Assembly: GCA_947247005.1 (NCBI GenBank)
Contig: OX365952.1
Coordinates: forward strand, 47,968,722-48,032,721
DNA: 64,000 bases
Origin: Spisula solida
Taxonomy: Eukaryota > Mollusca > Bivalvia > Venerida > Mactridae
Reading direction: 5' to 3'
Shown here: positions 33,430-44,069 of the stretch, piece after piece
Layout of the letters: each line of letters starts with the position of its first letter
Position numbering within the stretch: the first letter of the stretch is position 1
Translations under genes and position numbers: made by a program
Notes under the pieces: generated by a model
Databases searched by the model: none
The model's input: only the letters and a program-made list of their open reading frames with translations
What the model was told of the DNA's origin: nothing

Positions 33430-33570
33430 GGCCTTCGTAGCTCAATGGTTAGCGCGCTTGCCGTCTAATCTGGCGATCCGGGTTCATATCCGGGTGGGGG
33501 CACACATATATGCCTGCCATATTTCAGCATAAAGCTGACTGGCAAATAAAGGCTATGCTCGGCATTTACA
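33430..33570 (+). mobile_element. tRNA-derived SINE (copy 2)
   Basis: The tRNA-like head has box A tagctcaatggttagcgcg (about 33438-33456) and box B ggttcatatcc (33481-33491), with plausible T and anticodon stems. The 5' and 3' acceptor strands do not pair, so it is not a tRNA gene. The body tgcctgccatatttcagcat, then caaataaaggctatgctcgg, matches the minus-strand copy at 18424-18558. Confidence 0.8.
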
Positions 33571-34339
33571 AAATACAGAGATATATATAAGTGGTAACTT
33601 TTCAGTGACTCCCAGTTTATAATGTCAAATACCAGTGTATATTGGAATATTTCCCGCTCAATTTCATTCTATCTGAATGAAACGTTAGAGATTTCAGTCG
33701 TTTAGAATAATTTATAACACCGTTGCTTGATATAACAGTATTCATGCCATGTAAACCACAAAATTGCGGCTACTTTGATGCATTGCATCACAAATTTGTC
33801 TTGTACAGTTATGTTATGCATTATGTTTGCTGCCGTGTATTATGATCATACTTTGTATATAAATCATAATTCAATAACTGTATATCACCATTGTTTTATC
33901 AGTGTGTAGAAAAGGTTGTGTTAAAAGTATTTATGCGTGTGGGTGTCCGTGTGAGGGTATGCGTATGCGGGTGCACGGATGCATGTATATATGTATGTAT
34001 TATGCGATTTGTAACCATGATCTTAATATGTAAATATGTTTTCCTCATACGTCTACGACCTTCTGGATTTTGAAAAAAATCTATCCATCTATAACTTTAG
34101 AATATGCATACTTATACGCGCACATTACGCACAACATGATATTATAACGTATTAAAAATACTTATCATCACTCACTAAACAATTAATTTAATGAGTAAAG
34201 CTCAATAAAACCAATATTACATAACATGCTTTCAAATGTGCATACAGTCACAAACATATAGGTACAATAATAGAAGACACTCGTGAGCACTAACTCAAGC
34301 AACCGCTACAATGAAGTTTGGATCATGATCTATTGAAGT

Positions 34340-34565
34340 AAAACCGAGATGTCGTGAAATCATGAAATAGCGAGATCGTGAATTCGGGAAATCGTGAATT
34401 CGTGAAATAGCGAAATCGTGAATTAATGGCACAACGAACTTGAGAATTTGGGAAATCATGAAACAGCGAAATCGTTAATTGATGAAATCGTGACACCATG
34501 TAGTGACTTCGTGAAAAATTGAAGTGAAATAGTGAAATATTACAATTAATTCATGAAATCGTTAA
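34340..34565. repeat. Irregular simple repeat (gaaatcgtgaa motif)
   Basis: Runs of 8-bp and 16-bp variants such as gaaatcgtgaattcgt with frequent small changes. No function suggested. Confidence 0.6.
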
Positions 34566-34643
34566 AAACATATTGGAATGAGTTAAATGTATTTTCTATT
34601 TCATTTTTGATATTGAAATGTCAACTACCGAACAAATCACGGT

Positions 34644-35369
34644 TTACCAAGAGGCTGCACATGCTGAAAAGTATGTTATTGAAATAATCAGTGCTACGGA
34701 TCCAAAGGCGATGAATAAAAACCTATCTAAGGCATGCATCACTTGGTTCCATGTATACGTTGTGGCAGTATCGGTGTCGTCTTCAAGCGCTTTACGCACG
34801 TCACGCTGAGATACGTTCGGATATTTTTCTCGGATTGTTTTCACTTCAGTTATTATATCACCACGGCGAAATTTGATTGTTCTACATGGTTGACATTTCC
34901 CCTGGTTTGATAGGAAAATAAGCCAAGGTGGAATTCTTGTCTTCTTTTCTTTGAATGTTGAACAACGGATCATGATTTGTGTCAGGATTGTTATCAGTGT
35001 GCTCATTGTTGTCATGGAGATAACGTAGACCGACAACAAGGCGATATTATTCGAGTTTGTGGGCATTGACGAATCCACTAAGGTAAGAAACACAGCGAAT
35101 GAGAGAAAGATTGTGATAACATAACCATTCTTCTCACCGCTTTCACAGGGTACTAGGAATACACATAGATTCAACACGACCAACATAACTATCGGAAACA
35201 GTACGTTCACACTTACGTACAATGACTTTATCTGCATTCGTAATGTAAACGTAATCCTAACCATGTCCTCTACCGTGTCCGTAGTGTACGCTGTAGACAG
35301 AATTGTCCAGACAGGATTGGCCTCGTATTCATCAAGGTTGATACCACCTTCGTAACTAGTAAGTCTAAT
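34644..35369 (-). CDS. Cys-loop receptor, exon with M1-M4 and stop
   Basis: The exon begins after ttgctatcag in phase 0 and encodes 241 residues. After IRLTSYEGGINLDEYEANPV and the loop-C region (STAYTTDTVED, no CC pair) come M1 (SLYVSVNVLFPIVMLVV), M2 (GYVITIFLSFAVFLTLV), M3 (IALLSVYVISMTTMSTLI), an intracellular loop of only about 80 residues, and M4 (FLFIAFGSVALIISITYF). In M2 the conserved 9' Leu is kept and 2' is Gly. The length and order fit nicotinic receptor subunits of invertebrates. Confidence 0.9.
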   Translation of the reverse strand: MRLTSYEGGINLDEYEANPVWTILSTAYTTDTVEDMVRITFTLRMQIKSLYVSVNVLFPIVMLVVLNLCVFLVPCESGEKNGYVITIFLSFAVFLTLVDSSMPTNSNNIALLSVYVISMTTMSTLITILTQIMIRCSTFKEKKTRIPPWLIFLSNQGKCQPCRTIKFRRGDIITEVKTIREKYPNVSQRDVRKALEDDTDTATTYTWNQVMHALDRFLFIAFGSVALIISITYFSACAASW

Positions 35370-38300
35370 CTGATAGCAAAACATTTATTAAAACAGTTCG
35401 AAAACATGTGCATAGGTTTATAATCATAACAAGTGTTGCAAATAGAATTGCCATTATTGTCTGAAAATTATGACCTTAGTTAGATCTGACTAACTACGGG
35501 TACCGCCCGACTATACTGTTGCAAAAACTGTAAAATAACGGGTATTGTCACGGCTATGTTTCTCCGCTGTTTTGGCGCGAAACAAAAGCCTCGCACTCAC
35601 ACGGGGAAGTGCGGAGACATCGGAAAGGTAAAAACACGGGACTAACTGTTCCCCATAATCCCAGTACTACCCAAGGGTTGGAGGCCGTGGTTTCCATTGA
35701 CTGGTGCATTATAACTACAACGTATAATTTCCACAGGTAACTGTAGTAATTTCCTCATGTCACAACACTGTGCACATATTACGTTAATTTTTAAATGAAT
35801 TTACTGGAGTTGAGCACAGATCAAATCAACAATGTACTTTAAATACATTTTATATCAAGCGTATTATATATATATACCAACCTCGTCCGTCGTATAAGTG
35901 TGGGTAATAAATTTCAGTGGACACGTCTGGATGTCAAAGGGATAGTAGCGAACAATGATGGGAAACACAACTGATATTAGCACAGGTTATGCAGATAGAA
36001 CACCAGCCACCTTATTGGAGAGATATAATGCCTAATTCTTAGATGTGTTTGGGCTGACTAACACTGGACGTTAGATATAATGCCTCATTCTTAGATGCGT
36101 GTTGGCTGACTAACACTGGATGTTAGATATAATGCCTAATTCTTAGATGTGTTTGGACTGACTAACACTGGACGTTAGATATAATGCCTCATTCTTAGAT
36201 GCGTGTTGGCTGACTAACAGTAGAAGTTAGATAATGCCTAATTCTTAGATGCGTGTGGGCTGACTAACAATAGATGTTAGATATAATGCCACATTTTTAG
36301 ATGCGTGTTGGCTGACTAACACTGAACGTTAGATATAATGCCGAATTCTTAGATGTGTGAGGGCTGACTAACAGTAGAAGTTGGATATAATGCCTAATTC
36401 TTAGATGTGTGGCGGCTGACTAACACTGGACGTTAGATATAATAAGTTAAGTTACCAATTTTCTAGGGCTGCTTTCAGCAGTTCAGCCGTTCAGCCACCC
36501 TTTGACATTTAAACTTCCCCTGTTCATTGGGCTACCTATGGAAACCTACGTTCGAGTCTCCATGGGGAGACTATTTCTCTCCTGGTGGGTGTGCAGCCAA
36601 CATCGATCTTCGGCGCCCAGGCCTATCAAACATGTTCAGACAGAGCCCTCACAGGTACCAATTCACACCTTGGTCGAGTGGAGCATGTGGGATATTCGTG
36701 CTCAGAGAAATTAAGCAGTGGTCCAGACGGGGGTTGAACCCAGGACCTCTCGATCCCGAAGCGCGCGCCCTAACTCTAGGCCACCGCTCCCCATAATGCC
36801 GAATTCTTAGATGGGTGAGGGCTGACCAACACTGGACGTTAGATATAATGCCTTATTCTTTTAAAGATGTGTATGGGCTGCCCAACATTGGAAGTCCAAA
36901 AAACAAGTTCACTCGTAAAAGTGGATTTTATGAGTACAGTATATTACAGTATTACACTATTGAAGGTTGGACATCAGTCCATCTAATTGTTGATTGGTCA
37001 ATGTGGTGATTAAAGAATGCATACCAGTGACCTGTATTTACTACGTGTTCATTCTTCATATGGATATTCAATGTAAATACGAACTAAAAACTTTTTCACA
37101 TAGCATGAACTTCTTGATGACGCTATACTGACAATGCGAGATCTGTCTCTCAAGTGACATACAATTAACACTCACCAAAGAAGAAGGCCACTGAACAGTC
37201 CCGTCATATCGCAAAATCACATTTTGTCGCGGTGATCCAAATACCTCCAACTTTGACTGAGTATTTTTGAGAGTAATGTCTGGTTTCCATATCTCACTCT
37301 GAAATAATTATTCCAATTTACATTATTTACGAACTCTACTTACTTATTTAAATTATTGTATAACCTATTACATGTATGTATAAAATATGTTACTAAATTA
37401 ATTATTTGTAATATAATAAATACCATATTTAAAGGGGTGATCAATAAATAACTGGAAACATGCTGTCATTTCTTTCCTGGTCCTTGTAAGTATATCAAAC
37501 GTTTAGACTATGTAGGTATCTTATTACCCTCGGGGGTATATTGGAAAGCCTTAAGAAATTTGACTATGGAGTATCACGTGACCACATGTCAATGCCTGAT
37601 TGGCTATAGTGTCAGTCTGACTTAAGGTGAGTCTAGACAGTACATTTTGGTTTAAAAATGTACTGTGTTATTACATGTAGTATACTTCTACCACACAGTT
37701 TCTGGAGATGTACCGTCTAGACACATCTTCACGCATTCGCCAAACGTCTGCTGTAAATGGTCTCAATGTTCGAATCACGACATGGGGTCTGCTTTGTTAC
37801 AATTTATGTAGAATGTTTGAAAATGGTTAGGCCAAAATAATTTATGGAGTGTTTCCCCTTTCCTACCAAGTTGGTTAGGTAGGATTAACCGGTATTCTAA
37901 CCAACAAGCGGTTTCAGACATATACACATAGAGGAAATCATGGTGTGCACGAATTAACGATAAAATACAGCTACGACTAACAACTGCAAATAAGCCGTTC
38001 GATGAAGAACGTAGTGCTATTGTTACTACGTCTTTTTGTAATATCAAATGCGGAATATTGACTATATTAGAATCAAATTAATAAACATGTACCTGTGTTT
38101 TATCTAAAACAAAGCTTGTTCAGGTGCGCATCCAAACTAGTCACTGTGCTTTATTATACGATAAAACACATGTACACATTCATTATTTCTTAAGTAAAGT
38201 TACTGTAGTAAATTATACTGGTCTGTAAATTATCTGGCCGAGGAAAACTATTGAACTTGTATTCTCAATGGATTCACCGTTGGTCATTACCATCGATTGA

Positions 38301-39347
38301 ACGTGGTTTCTGATGGAAACGACACTCGACGTAGAGCGGCCGAATGCATAAAGTTGTAACTAAAATTATATGGCATACCGTTCATGCAATTCGATGTTAT
38401 GATTCGCTTAAGGGTGTGGTTTAAATAAACAAAATGTACATGTAGAAGCATATAAAATAAAATTACATCCATAACGTATATTTTGTCTGAAGATGCATGT
38501 TTGAGATCAATTTTATCGAATAAAATCTACAAAAAGTTGTGTTTTTATGGTAATGTCATAAAGTTGTGACCTCTAGTGACTACACAAGTTTGTTCCTAGC
38601 TGTTGACTTTAGAGGCCCCAATATCGCACTTGACCTGTATGTTGCTGCCATGCTCATTGGGACCCAAGTATATAAAGATAAAGCCACATTTGTGACCGCT
38701 AGCACCCTCCAAATATATTTCTATGTCTTTATTTAGGGACCATTTTTTGAACCCAGATAACCCAATATCGAACTTGACCTAGATGGTGTTGAAATAATCG
38801 TTATAGGCAAATTTCTTTGAGGGTATGCAAAAAACTGTGTCCTCGAGTAACTACTCATGGTTTTTGTATGATTTGACCTCGTTACGTAGTCTTTGATCCG
38901 ATATCGAACTTTACCTATATTCTGTTTAGATGGTCATTGTGACCCAGTATCATAAATATTGTGACCTATAGTGACTACACAAGCAATTTGTAGACAGCCA
39001 GACGGACAGTGGACAAATAGAGATCACAAAAATGACAGATAAGCTAAAAGACGCTTACAGTTTTAATGAAGAGTCTTTAAACGAATATAAAAGACAGCTG
39101 GACAGATGTTGTTAGCATAATAAAATAATCAAGTAATTTGGACGTGAGATAATTATTGACATTTTGGGGTTGTATCCCGTTTAAAGTACCTGTGGAAACT
39201 GCATCTGTTCTAATCCACCGAAGTCTGAAGGACTCCACGATAGTCCAGCATCATACCAACCTAAATGAGGTAACGCAGTGGTATGCAATACATCTTTTGC
39301 TGCATCTAAGTCGATGATATTTAACAGAAATAACAAAGCATAAACAT
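34644..39347 (-). CDS. Cys-loop ligand-gated ion channel subunit (nicotinic receptor-like), gene span; possibly damaged
   Basis: Four minus-strand exons: 39347-39190, 37298-37176, 35970-35882 and 35369-34644 (stop). They encode the extracellular ligand-binding region from the first beta strand on (LGWYDAGLSWSPSDF, EIWKPDITLKNT, RYYPFDIQTC), four membrane segments and a short M3-M4 loop. GEK precedes M2, which points to a cation channel. There is no vicinal Cys pair in loop C, so it is a non-alpha type. The signal peptide and first exon are not found. Exons 1-2 and 3-4 join in phase, but exon 2 to exon 3 does not, and the first Cys of the Cys-loop is missing as spliced. It may be a pseudogene, an assembly indel or a mis-modelled exon. 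Confidence 0.8.
35882..35970 (-). CDS. Cys-loop receptor, Cys-loop exon (apparent defect)
   Basis: The donor gacgag|gttggt is good, and the exon ends in phase 0 with PLKFITHTYTTDE. The core RYYPFDIQTC is the second half of the Cys-loop. Using the nearest acceptor (aatatcag, just above 35970), the exon is 89 bp and its start does not fit the phase-0 end of the preceding exon. The position of the first Cys reads Phe. Shifting the frame by four bases upstream of this point would give ISC at the right distance, so a small insertion is suspected. Confidence 0.65.
36010..36870. repeat. 52-bp tandem array interrupted by a SINE
   Basis: The unit is gttagatataatgcctaatt, cttagatgcgtgttggctga, ctaacactggac (52 bp). 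Starts are seen near 36070, 36122 and 36174, and continue to about 36430. After the SINE the array resumes at 36794 with two more diverged copies. It lies in an intron of the receptor gene. Confidence 0.85.
36465..36793 (-). mobile_element. tRNA-derived SINE inserted in the 52-bp array
   Basis: On the minus strand the head reads ggggagcggtggcctagagt with box B ggttcaaccc (36731-36740 on the plus strand). The body extends to about 36465. The array is continuous on both sides, so insertion came after array formation. The tRNA-Leu-like head and longer body make it a different family from the copies at 18424 and 33430. Confidence 0.75.
37176..37298 (-). CDS. Cys-loop receptor, ligand-binding domain exon 2
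   Basis: 123 bp, phase 0 at both ends, between tatttcag and tctttg|gtgagt. The 41 residues start SEIWKPDITLKNTQ, the conserved W-x-P-D motif after beta strand 2, and end ILRYDGTVQWPSSL. This matches nicotinic subunits residue for residue in spacing. It joins the upstream exon in phase. Confidence 0.85.
38540..39045 (-). repeat. Diverged minus-strand copy of the agctcacctgtc-type repeat
   Basis: On the minus strand it starts agcttatctgtcatttttgt and contains gaggtcacaa-like blocks about 130-150 bp apart (near 38565, 38690, 38840, 38970). It lies in an intron of the receptor gene and is more diverged than the copy at 17010. Confidence 0.5.
39190..39347 (-). CDS. Cys-loop receptor, ligand-binding domain exon 1 (first recognised)
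   Basis: 158 bp between ctacttttcag and ccacag|gtactt, phase 1 in, phase 0 out. It encodes VYALLFLLNIIDLDAAKDVL, then LGWYDAGLSWSPSDFGGLEQ, ending MQFPQ. This is beta strand 1, the linker and the W.D..L.W.P motif of nicotinic receptors. A preceding exon with the signal peptide is required, but I could not place it between 39.35 kb and the P450 gene. Confidence 0.8.
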
Positions 39348-39603
39348 CTGAAAAGTAGATGCAATGTATTAAGATTAGGATAATCAATACGAGCATTCAA
39401 TACAGATTTGCACATTTACGCCATTTGTAAACCGTCAGTTCAGGGGTCCATTGCCTAAGCAACGCGCTACCGAGCGCTTTTATTCATTTACCTCCCGTTC
39501 AATTAAATATAGAAGGCAAGGATTACCTCCCATGGAAAGCGCTACGTAACGCTCGACCATGTTAACGGTCTCCAGTTAGTATATTGTGGGTTGTCGAACG
39601 AAC

Positions 39604-39897
39604 CAGTACCTAGCGGAACTGACATTCATACAACCATACCAGTAACTAGCGGAACTAACATTCATACAACAATACCAGTAACTAGCGGAACTAACATTCA
39701 TACAACCATACCAGTAACTAGCGGAACTAACATTCATACAACCATACCAGTAACTAGCGGAACTAACATTCATACAACCATACCAGTAACTAGCGGAACT
39801 AACATTCATACAACCATACCAGTAACTAGCGGAACTAACATTCATACAACCATACCAGTAACTAGCGGAACTAACATTCATACAACAATACCAGTTA
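39604..39897. repeat. 36-bp tandem array, eight copies
   Basis: The unit is ccagtaactagcggaactaa followed by cattcatacaaccata. Eight nearly identical copies, with small changes at the outer ones. Both strands stay open because 36 is divisible by three (TTIPVTSGTNIH in one direction). Lack of start and splice context argues against coding. Confidence 0.9.
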
Positions 39898-39932
39898 TTC
39901 CACGAACTAGTATTATACATTAGCAACCATCA

Positions 39933-40187
39933 GGCCCCGATCTCCCGAAACATCTCAAGTAGAAATCTCAACTCAAATTGAGATTTTGCTCAAGTCAGGA
40001 ATATAAATATGAGATCATTCTTAAGTTTTTGCTCAAAATAATTTACTGTAATAAACTCAGAACTATGTTTCTGTTTTTTGGTGCAAACTGTCTGAGTCTG
40101 GCATCCCATGGGAATTATCTCAAAGACACATGACAGTATTTGAGAATAATCTCGACTCAGAGTGAGATGCTTCGGGAGATCGGGGCC
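39933..40187. mobile_element. 255-bp MITE with long inverted ends
   Basis: ggccccgatctcccgaaaca at the left end is mirrored by tgcttcgggagatcggggcc at the right end; complementarity runs about 25 bp with one mismatch. The interior is AT-rich with ctcaa/ttgag motifs and no reading frame. Confidence 0.8.
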
Positions 40188-40602
40188 AGGTTCTTCACAT
40201 GAATATAAAATGACAACTGCATGTGAACGTACTTGAAAGTACTTAGCCTACAGCGGTACTCATATATGCTCCAAAATGTTTTTATTAATTTCAAAAATAA
40301 TATTGTGAAAATAAATCAATATATTTAGCGTAGTACATTAAACCGTATCAAAAAATGCTTTACGTACTAATAATACAATTAAGCTACCACTACATTCAAT
40401 TTTATGGTATTGTCCCGAGAGTGACGCAGTGGTGGAGTCCCTTATTATGGTGTCAAGCCATTTTTAAAAGCTTATCCAGACATCTATACTTTCAACGCTG
40501 AACTAAAATACTTCATGTTCAGAAAATGGTTGTAATCTTTTGTGTACACATAAGATAAAGCGTAACTCTCACATGATCCTAACTGGGCAGTACTGAATAA
40601 TA

Positions 40603-40624
40603 GGGGGGGTGGGGGGGGGGAGGG
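40603..40624 (+). other. G-run, possible G-quadruplex
   Basis: Seven G, a T, ten G, an A and three more G lie in a row. Such a run can form a quadruplex and is also an error-prone site for sequencing. Confidence 0.5.
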
Positions 40625-40954
40625 CAAACCGCTATTATTCCATTAATTTTGTTGATAATTTCGCCACTGGTTCTTTTACAAGTACGTGTACTTTATTTTT
40701 TATTTGTAACTTATATAATAAAATACTCTAAGTTAGGTATGTAGGTAATTGTTTGTGTTCTGTTTTCTTTCTTTATCTATCAAGTTGTATCTTTTCAATT
40801 ATTTTATTTTTATCTACAGTACAAAATTCATACAATTGTATATACAATGTAATATATTTACTACAACATAAAAGATTTGATCATTTGAAGTATCGATTCA
40901 TTAAAGCAGCAGTATAATAAAGACTTTATAACTTGGAATATACAATAAAAAATG

Positions 40955-41039
40955 ATCGTAGTGGGGATCGAACCTACAACTTAGAATAAAGTAGAAACTT
41001 GTAGGAAGTGTGCGTTTATCCATTACACTACAGCGCCTT
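40955..41039 (-). mobile_element. tRNA-like relic (SINE head)
   Basis: On the minus strand ggcgctgtagtgtaatggat has a box A pattern, and ggttcgatccc fits box B 50 bases on. The acceptor strands and T-stem do not pair well, so it is not a functional tRNA gene. Confidence 0.5.
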
Positions 41040-43998
41040 CATGGCCTTTGCTTTTTGGAATGAGATTTGCACACTATTTGATATCAAACCGATTTAAAGC
41101 TTACCTAACAGGCGAGTTTATGTGTATAACGTTTCGCATTTGACTTTGAACGCACTATAAGTGTTATTTCTGCAGATTTCATGCTTGAGCTATTTTAATC
41201 GACTGTTTGTACCGGTGTATGTGGTATGTACTCAATCAACATACACAGTAAAACTTCGTTATGACGAACATCGACAGTTTAAACTTTCCGAACTGTCGGA
41301 TAATTAGCTCAGTAGACTGAGGATAGTAATCAAAGTAAAAAGAGTGCATATAATGTGAAATTAGAATATCGTCATCACCATCACTCAATTGAGGCTTATA
41401 AAATAGAGGCTATGATATGTCCGTCTCTTTTGGCAGCATCCTCTTCTCATCCTACTTTAATATCAGCGAGGTTGGTATTGATTATGTTTCATTTCTAAAT
41501 ATGAGCGTTAGAAAGTCCTAACCTCATAATTGTAGTTACAAAAACAAAAAAGAAAATATGAACTTCATGAAAGGGGCTTAGGTATATTGATATCATGTCT
41601 GAAACATTGTTCGAACGATGAAAGAGAACTACTAGACTAAGTGCCTATCATATTTGTGCTAATTCACGATCACATCAGTTTTAGTGATTTGTTTAACACT
41701 ATTATGGAGAGCACTATAACGCAATTCTATTGTTTACTTTTTGTCCATTAACTATAATTATTTTAATGGAAGTTCCAAACTAATACTAGTAAAACATCAA
41801 CCGAGTAAACTATTGTTGAATTATTTACTGTTACTAGTAGCTAGATTCTATTATGTGAGCAATATATTATCTAGTCCGTTACAAATGGAATAATGTATTG
41901 TTCTTTAATATTTTTTTACAATTACTTCATTCACTTTGACCATTATCAATCAGTAGTCCAGTTAGTACAATTAATGTATGGAATCAATATTACACGACTA
42001 TTGTTCATTAGATAGGCTTTATAGTATAACATAGAACAATGTTTCTTGGTTTTTTACACAATGCCTCCAATTAACGATTGTCTGTGTCTAACCTTTCCAC
42101 ATTGAGCACCGTCTGAAATAAACTACTATCAATTGGCCATTGGTATTATTCGCGAACGATTCGGCATCGACACTAGAGGCAGACAATGACCCTACCACCC
42201 GTTTCCCAAAATGTCTAACTTTGTATCGTCTACTCGTTCTGTATGTTAGTCAAGATCATTAAAGCAAGAAGCTAACAGTACCCCATGATATGCTGATAAT
42301 GTACGGATTTGTTTTAGTGTTCACAGAGTCTGAGTTAACAATTAAGTGTGATGTATGAGCATGTAAAGGTTTGTTTTGAAATTTATATTGCTTATTACAA
42401 TTAATTGTTTTGAAATTTATATTGCTTATTACAATTAATATTATTTCAGTTTTCTTCATAATGACCCAATGGATTGTCATGAAAATTGGTACACATCAAC
42501 AATAATATATGGCACAAGTTCTGATGCAGTTTATAAAAACATCGGATAACATACTTTATCAAGACAACCCTTATTTGAAGCAATTCAAAGATCAAAAGGC
42601 GCAAAATCTGCATATAATACTCATTCGGTTTGATTTCCTCTTGTAATTTCTAAGTAAAAATTACTGCGATTATTCAGATTTATTTGACATAGCTGTAAAT
42701 TAAAATTAGAACATTTTTGCTACAAATTCCTGTGTAAATCGTTACCACACGTGTGTATCGAAAGGATGATTTCTACACGCAACATAAATGATGCCGAGTT
42801 TGAGCGGTCATTGAATCTAAAGGCAGACTTGTTAGGTATTAAACCGAACGGGCACTATCATATCATTGTAATTGATTTATTGTTTTAAAATGAAATAAAT
42901 TTGAAGTGTGTTTTTACTTCTTTCGATTTAGTGTTTATATTGAACGTATTGATCAGTTATTTATTCGGAAAAAGATGTTTAATGTTGAGGTGATCTCAGC
43001 TTACCCGCTGCTATTTCGGGATATTGTAACGATCGTGAACATGGTGAATTGTATTCAATTTGATTATTTACACTTTTTATGTAACAAGTGAAGTACTGAT
43101 GACATAAAAGTTTGATAATACTCAGTTGAGGTATAAATGGATGATTTAGGTCGGTCATTTGTCTACACAACATTGAGGATATAAACATTTCAAATTCTCT
43201 TAATAATGTATTATTTTGATATACATTTTGTGTATTAGCATGTAGCTTAGTGAATAATATTGATTTTCACTGCCTTTTTCTGCAAACAAAATATTTAAAA
43301 CAATAGAACTACAATGTATGATACTGCAATGTTTGTATACAAGTGACAGATCTGACTAAACGGACTATAATACGCTAATTAATTATTTGGCTTTTTAAAT
43401 GTGTGGGTAGCGTTGCGCGAACGTTTATACATGTCAATCAGTACAGTTAATAGAAAAGCGATATCAAATCATTAAACGCAATTTGGTGAACATTTGGTGC
43501 ATTTATCGTGAACGGTTTTGGAGATATTCGCAAAAACTTAAAAGGCAGCGTCACAAATACCGTTCATGTATATTCAAGTATATTCATGAGCAGGTACAAA
43601 CAAGACGTGACTTTTATTTGCTACTTTTGTATCAGGAGTCTCGATTAATGACGATTTGAATGGAGACAACACAGGCACACAAGAAACATTTACATCATAC
43701 GTTTACGCCCCTTTGTGGTCTGTATTTATCCTTGTTCTGTTCCATTTTGTTCCTTTCGTGCTCAGCTGTTTGATTTGAAAACTGCATTCTCTGACCAATT
43801 TTGTTTTTAAGATACCATCTTATAAATCACTCAGTATGTAAATGTTTCAATTGCCAAACATTTGTGCAATGTATTTAACCTTTATAAATAGTATGGTTAT
43901 AAGACATGTATGTAACGAAATGTGAAGGTCAGTATGAAGCGTTATCAATGAGGACATTTCACAACCAGGTGAAACCGTACCATGCCGGTGAATTGCAA
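41040..43998. other. Intergenic, AT-rich
   Basis: No exon is recognised. At 41246 cagtaaaacttcgttatgac resembles a pogo-like end. A 35-bp direct duplication (tgttttgaaatttatattgc) lies at 42370-42440. The first exon of the receptor gene (minus) could be here. Confidence 0.4.
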
Positions 43999-44004
43999 TA
44001 TAAA
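43999..44004 (+). promoter_or_regulatory. TATA box of the P450 gene
   Basis: TATAAA lies 66 bases before the ATG at 44070, a spacing that would give a short leader of about 35-40 bases. No other element is singled out. Confidence 0.45.
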
Positions 44005-44069
44005 CTCGTATATTTAATATTACGATCGCATTAGCGTAATAGCCTGTCTGTCGTATATCATATTATAAC

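Larger units (their letters stand above)
32874..34643. other. Intergenic with SINE and simple repeat
   Basis: Apart from the SINE at 33430-33570 and the simple repeat at 34340-34565, nothing recognisable is seen in this stretch. The 3' end of the minus-strand receptor gene falls in its right part. No clear polyadenylation signal was picked. Confidence 0.4.

Noticed and set aside
33430..33500. tRNA gene
   Set aside because: Boxes A and B are present, but the acceptor strands do not pair and a SINE body follows that is shared with another copy.
39576..39926. A 110- to 116-residue repetitive protein (TTIPVTSGTNIH units or YWYGCMNVSSAS units)
   Set aside because: Both strands are open equally because of the 36-bp unit; there is no signal peptide, ATG context or splice support.
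40955..41039. tRNA gene on the minus strand
   Set aside because: The acceptor stem is not complementary and the T-stem has a mismatch; a SINE head or pseudogene is more likely.
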